A stretch of DNA of 64,000 bases. It comes from Candidatus Symbiopectobacterium sp. NZEC151. Its GTDB lineage: Bacteria; Pseudomonadota; Gammaproteobacteria; Enterobacterales; Enterobacteriaceae. The notes beneath the pieces were generated by a model. That model ran no database searches. It was not told the DNA's origin and worked only from the letters and a program-made list of their open reading frames with translations. A program made the position numbers and the translations under genes. Every line of letters starts with the position of its first letter. The first letter of the stretch is position 1. Positions 60,577-64,000 of the stretch are shown piece after piece. The stretch is from positions 124,001-188,000 of the forward strand of contig NZ_JAGFPE010000008.1 in the NCBI RefSeq assembly GCF_025962655.1, in the 5' to 3' direction.

Positions 60577-60965
60577 AAGTGACTTATGGATGGATGCTGG
60601 TGTTGGCGCTGTGCTCACCGCTGGCGCACAGCGATAGCGCGCCCACAGGGCGTAATCCCTTTCAGCCAGCCGCCAGCCACGCAGCCGGTGGGGATGAAAT
60701 TACGCGATGGCGACTGGAAGGTGTGATTGGGGATAGCGCAGGGTGGTCTGGCTGGCTTTCTGTGCCAGGGGAGCGCTGGCTCATGGTGAACGTGGGCGAT
60801 ACGCTGGCATCCACGGGGTGGACGGTTAGCGCCATCGACCAGCACAGCGTTCAGGTGGAAAAGTCGGTGGTGGATGCAGCAGGACAAGCACGTCACTGGG
60901 TGCGGACGCTGCCTGTGGCGCGGTCGTCGCGTAACGACGCGATACGTTGTGTTTTTCAGCGCTGA
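60570..60965 (+). CDS. hofP: HofP, PilP-like periplasmic protein
   Basis: 131 residues with a signal peptide (cut about AHS/DS) then a proline-containing linker RNPFQP, a PilP hallmark, and a small beta domain (WRLEGVIGDSAGWSGWLSV, VNVGDTLASTGWTVSAID). Links the inner-membrane complex to the secretin HofQ. Overlaps hofO by 7 bp. Confidence 0.82.
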   Translation: MVKVTYGWMLVLALCSPLAHSDSAPTGRNPFQPAASHAAGGDEITRWRLEGVIGDSAGWSGWLSVPGERWLMVNVGDTLASTGWTVSAIDQHSVQVEKSVVDAAGQARHWVRTLPVARSSRNDAIRCVFQR

Positions 60966-60982
60966 GCACGGAGGAAAGCCAG

Positions 60983-62221
60983 ATGAAAAGGACAGGGACG
61001 CTGAAGCGCGTGGGGGTGTTACTGTGCGCCTTGCTGGGAGAGCATACGGCCTTTGCCAAGGCGCAGACGCCGATCATTTCATTGGCGTTTGACGATGCGC
61101 CTGTGCAGAAAATCGTGCAGGCGCTCGCCGAGCATCAGCGGTTGAATGTGGTGGTTGCGCCTGACGTTAACGGTGTGATGAGCCTGCGCTTGAACCATGT
61201 TCCCTGGCAGCAGGCGCTAGACATTGTCGCGCTGCAGGGCGCGCTGTCGATTGAACGCAAGGGCAATGTATTGCTGGTGTCTTCTCGTGCGGTCGATGTA
61301 CGTCAGACGGTATTGGAAAACCGTTTTTTCACCCTGCAATACGCCGATGCGCAAGAGGTTGCTTCCAGCGTGCTGGCACAGCGCAGTACGCTGTTATCGG
61401 ATCAGGGTAGCGTGAGTGCGGATACGCGCACTAATGCCCTTTTGGTGCGCGATACCCCCGCGATAGTGCAGTCGTTACAGACGTGGATTGACACGCTGGA
61501 TAGGCCTGTTGCTCAAGTGCAATTAGCCGCACACATCGTCACCATCAGCAGCGACAGTTTACGGGAGCTGGGCGTGAGCTGGGGCATGGGTGAACCGGCG
61601 CACGCGGGCCGAACGCTGCGTCTGAATGACTTTACCGTTAACCTGCCGGTGGAATCGCCCGCGGGCAGCGTGGGGTTCAATCTGGCCCGTTTGAATGGCC
61701 GCCTGCTCGATTTAGAACTGTCAGCGCTTGAGCATGAGAATCAGGTTGAAATCATCGCCAGCCCGCGTCTTTTTACTGCCCATAAGCAGATGGCCAGCAT
61801 CAAGCAGGGCACGGAAATTCCCTATCAGGTGTCCAGCGGTGCCAGCGGTGCTACCGCCATTCAGTTTAAAGAAGCGGTACTGGGGATGGAAGTGACGCCC
61901 ACGGTGCTGCCTGAGGGCAAGATTACGCTTAACCTGAAAATCAGCCAAAACATGCCAGGGGTGGTGATTAAACAAAGCGACAATGGAGAAACACTCGCGA
62001 TCGATAAACAAGAAATTCAAACCCAGGTTACGGTGTCTGATGGTGAGACGATTGTGTTAGGCGGGATTTTTCAACAACAAAAAAATCGAGGGGAACGAAA
62101 AGTGCCGCTGCTGGGGGATGTTCCGTTGCTGGGTTCACTGTTTCAACATCAAAGAACTGAGCGTAAGCGGCGTGAACTGGTGATTTTTATCACCCCAACC
62201 TTGGTCGCCACCTCGCCGTGA
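60983..62221 (+). CDS. hofQ: HofQ, outer-membrane secretin for DNA uptake
   Basis: 412 residues. Signal peptide (cut AFA/KA), N-terminal domains (VQKIVQALAEHQRLNVVVAP; then STN-like and N1-type), and the secretin core with VEIIASPRLFTAHKQMA and VPLLGDVPLLGSLFQ, the family signature. Shorter than PilQ, as for ComE/HofQ. Start at 60983 is preceded by GGAGGAAAG. It forms the outer-membrane pore for DNA in competent relatives. Confidence 0.93.
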   Translation: MKRTGTLKRVGVLLCALLGEHTAFAKAQTPIISLAFDDAPVQKIVQALAEHQRLNVVVAPDVNGVMSLRLNHVPWQQALDIVALQGALSIERKGNVLLVSSRAVDVRQTVLENRFFTLQYADAQEVASSVLAQRSTLLSDQGSVSADTRTNALLVRDTPAIVQSLQTWIDTLDRPVAQVQLAAHIVTISSDSLRELGVSWGMGEPAHAGRTLRLNDFTVNLPVESPAGSVGFNLARLNGRLLDLELSALEHENQVEIIASPRLFTAHKQMASIKQGTEIPYQVSSGASGATAIQFKEAVLGMEVTPTVLPEGKITLNLKISQNMPGVVIKQSDNGETLAIDKQEIQTQVTVSDGETIVLGGIFQQQKNRGERKVPLLGDVPLLGSLFQHQRTERKRRELVIFITPTLVATSP

Positions 62222-62557
62222 GAGGCGCATAACGGTGCGCTTTGTGATCCACGTTTTACCCGTTTCCGCTTTCTCAGTTTGACGCTGCGCTGGATTTAGC
62301 ATACAAGGTTAGCCCATTGAGCGCTGCGGTCTGTCGAAGCGGAATTATCTTACCGGAAGATGCCTAATTAATACGCTTTTTGCTGTTTGACGCGGGGCGA
62401 GACATTTTATTCGGTTGCCAAATGCCCCTGAGTATTGAGATAATTTTCTGTCTGATTCTCGAACTATCGCTCATGAGGTTTCAGTTTAGGTCCCGCCGCT
62501 GGGTTGATTGGCGGGGCGGGTTATCATTAACGAATAGTCTTAGTAACACCAAAAAAC
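62222..62557. promoter_or_regulatory. hofQ-aroK intergenic region
   Basis: 336 bp without a gene. It should hold the aroK promoter. A GC-rich inverted repeat CCCGCC (62492-62497) with GGCGGG (62510-62515) lies about 45 bp before aroK. The 40 bp before aroK resemble the conserved leader of other enterobacteria. Promoter boxes not assigned. Confidence 0.45.
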
Positions 62558-63079
62558 ATGGCAGAGAAACGCAATATCTTTCTGGTTGGGCCTATGGGTG
62601 CCGGCAAAAGCACTATTGGCCGTCAGTTAGCTCAGCAACTCAATATGGAGTTTTTCGACTCCGATCAAGAAATTGAGCGACGCACCGGGGCTGATGTGGG
62701 CTGGGTTTTTGATCTCGAAGGCGAAGAAGGTTTTCGCGAACGCGAAGAAAAAGTCATCAACGAATTGACCGAAAAACAGGGTATCGTACTGGCTACCGGA
62801 GGTGGCTCGGTAAAATCACGCGAGACGCGCAATCGCCTGTCTGCGCGCGGCGTTGTGGTCTATTTGGAAACCACCATTGAAAAACAGTTGGCGCGCACGC
62901 AGCGTGACAAAAAGCGTCCTTTGCTTCAGGTAGAGGATCCGCCGCGCGAAGTGCTGGAGGCGTTAGCAAGAGAGCGTAACCCGCTGTATGAAGAAATTGC
63001 TGACGTCACCATTCGCACGGATGAGCAGAGCGCCAAAGTGGTTGCCAACCAGATTATCAGTATGTTGGATGGCAACTGA
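62558..63079 (+). CDS. aroK: Shikimate kinase I
   Basis: 173 residues, same as E. coli. Phosphorylates shikimate at O3 in aromatic amino-acid synthesis. P-loop [12 protein letters not shown]; shikimate-binding Asp in [16 protein letters not shown] in [10 protein letters not shown], and the lid Arg in [11 protein letters not shown]. Ribosome site is weak, as in relatives. aroB follows after 48 bp. Confidence 0.97.
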   Translation: MAEKRNIFLVGPMGAGKSTIGRQLAQQLNMEFFDSDQEIERRTGADVGWVFDLEGEEGFREREEKVINELTEKQGIVLATGGGSVKSRETRNRLSARGVVVYLETTIEKQLARTQRDKKRPLLQVEDPPREVLEALARERNPLYEEIADVTIRTDEQSAKVVANQIISMLDGN

Positions 63080-63127
63080 GTAACAACATCGCCCTGAGCT
63101 CCGGGGCCAAGCGGGTGAACCACGCGC

Positions 63128-64000
63128 ATGGAAAGAATTACCGTAACATTAGGGGAACGCAGCTATCCCATTACGATAGCTGCCGGGTTGTTTGCTGACC
63201 CGGCTTCTTTTATGCCGCTGGCCGCGGGCGAACAGGTGATGTTGGTGACCAACCAGACGCTGGCACCGCTCTATCTTGAAGCGGTGAGTCGTGTGCTGGA
63301 ACAGGCAGGCGTGAAAGTCGACAACGTCATATTGCCAGACGGCGAGCAGTACAAATCGCTAACGGTATTGGACGACGTCTTTACCGCATTGCTGCAAAAA
63401 CCCCATGGTCGAGATACCACGATCGTTGCCTTGGGGGGTGGTGTGATTGGCGATCTGGCGGGCTATGCTGCCGCCAGCTATCAGCGTGGCGTGCGCTTTA
63501 TTCAGGTACCCACAACGCTGTTATCGCAAGTTGACTCTTCTGTCGGCGGGAAGACGGCGGTCAATCATCCTCTCGGTAAAAACATGATTGGCGCGTTCTA
63601 TCAGCCCGCCTCTGTGGTTATCGATTTGGACTGTCTTCGCACCTTACCGGCCCGGGAGTTTTCCTCCGGCCTGGCTGAGGTGATCAAATATGGGATTATT
63701 CTTGATGGCGAGTTCTTCGTTTGGTTAGAGAATAATCTTGACGCGGTACGTGAACTGGAGCCAGCGGCGCTCTCTTACTGCATTCGCCGTTGCTGTGAAC
63801 TGAAAGCCGAGGTGGTAGCTGCGGATGAACGCGAAAGCGGGGTGCGTGCGCTGCTTAACCTGGGTCATACTTATGGTCATGCTATCGAAGCTGAAATGGG
63901 GTATGGCAACTGGTTACACGGTGAAGCGGTGGCGGCGGGCATGATGATGGCCGCGCATGCGGCGAGAAGGCTGGGTCAATTCAGCGCGTCGGACATCGAT
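63128..64000 (+). CDS. aroB: 3-dehydroquinate synthase (partial, C-terminus beyond right edge)
   Basis: 291 of about 362 codons are visible. NAD- and zinc-dependent enzyme making 3-dehydroquinate from DAHP, second step of the shikimate pathway. Begins [18 protein letters not shown]-binding [16 protein letters not shown], substrate block [21 protein letters not shown], and zinc ligands in AEVIKYG and [12 protein letters not shown] are present; the next His ligand is in [10 protein letters not shown]. Downstream genes lie outside the window. Confidence 0.97.
   Translation, partial: MERITVTLGERSYPITIAAGLFADPASFMPLAAGEQVMLVTNQTLAPLYLEAVSRVLEQAGVKVDNVILPDGEQYKSLTVLDDVFTALLQKPHGRDTTIVALGGGVIGDLAGYAAASYQRGVRFIQVPTTLLSQVDSSVGGKTAVNHPLGKNMIGAFYQPASVVIDLDCLRTLPAREFSSGLAEVIKYGIILDGEFFVWLENNLDAVRELEPAALSYCIRRCCELKAEVVAADERESGVRALLNLGHTYGHAIEAEMGYGNWLHGEAVAAGMMMAAHAARRLGQFSASDID

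Overview
The window is chromosomal DNA from a member of the order Enterobacterales. Most of it is the well-known block glpD-glpEGR-malPQ-nfuA-gntX-bioH-tex-greB-ompR-envZ-pckA-hslO-hslR-yrfG-igaA-nudE-mrcA-hofMNOPQ-aroK-aroB, in the same relative order and orientation as in E. coli. Three full-length intergenic repeats of about 127 bp (ERIC/IRU type, of the form common in Yersinia, Serratia and soft-rot enterobacteria) and an OlsF-type ornithine-lipid synthase point towards Yersiniaceae or Pectobacteriaceae rather than Escherichia. The species cannot be fixed from the sequence alone. No rRNA, tRNA, CRISPR array, insertion sequence or prophage was seen.

Layout. 1-4070: minus-strand ydhY-V-W-X cluster (ferredoxin-like proteins plus a tungsten/molybdenum-type aldehyde:ferredoxin oxidoreductase relative), cut by the left edge. 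4783-6282: glpD with a tandem GlpR operator and a strong terminator. 6516-13333: a complete L-ascorbate (ula) regulon, ulaABCDEF leftwards and ulaG-ulaR rightwards. 13687-14940: periplasmic glucose-1-phosphatase agp. 15163-21189: glpE, glpG and glpR, with glpE separated from glpGR by a three-gene leftward operon (MFS sugar-acid transporter, DapA-fold lyase, and an HTH-sugar-kinase fusion). 21233-25757: malPQ, directly behind glpR and without malT. 25822-28141: nfuA, gntX, bioH.

28429-45673 is the accessory part. Where E. coli has feoABC between bioH and tex, this genome has acrD, a large alkaline phosphatase in an apparent operon with a MacB-like ABC transporter whose permease carries a histidine-rich loop, an omptin protease and a small DUF1471 protein. 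Where E. coli has tex next to greB, it has a citrate-synthase paralogue with an altered active-site histidine, olsF, a long AT-rich stretch and a ToxR-type regulator overlapping a membrane partner. 45735-64000 is ordinary backbone: transcription (greB, ompR-envZ), gluconeogenesis (pckA), redox/heat-shock chaperones (hslO, hslR), Rcs control (igaA), cell wall (mrcA), the hof DNA-uptake/pilus-assembly operon and the shikimate genes aroK and aroB (aroB runs off the right edge).

The best candidates for something undescribed are the citrate-synthase-like protein with the catalytic His changed to Asn, the alkaline phosphatase/His-rich ABC transporter operon, the HTH-kinase fusion with a strong internal start site, and the ToxR/ToxS-like pair in its AT-rich setting.
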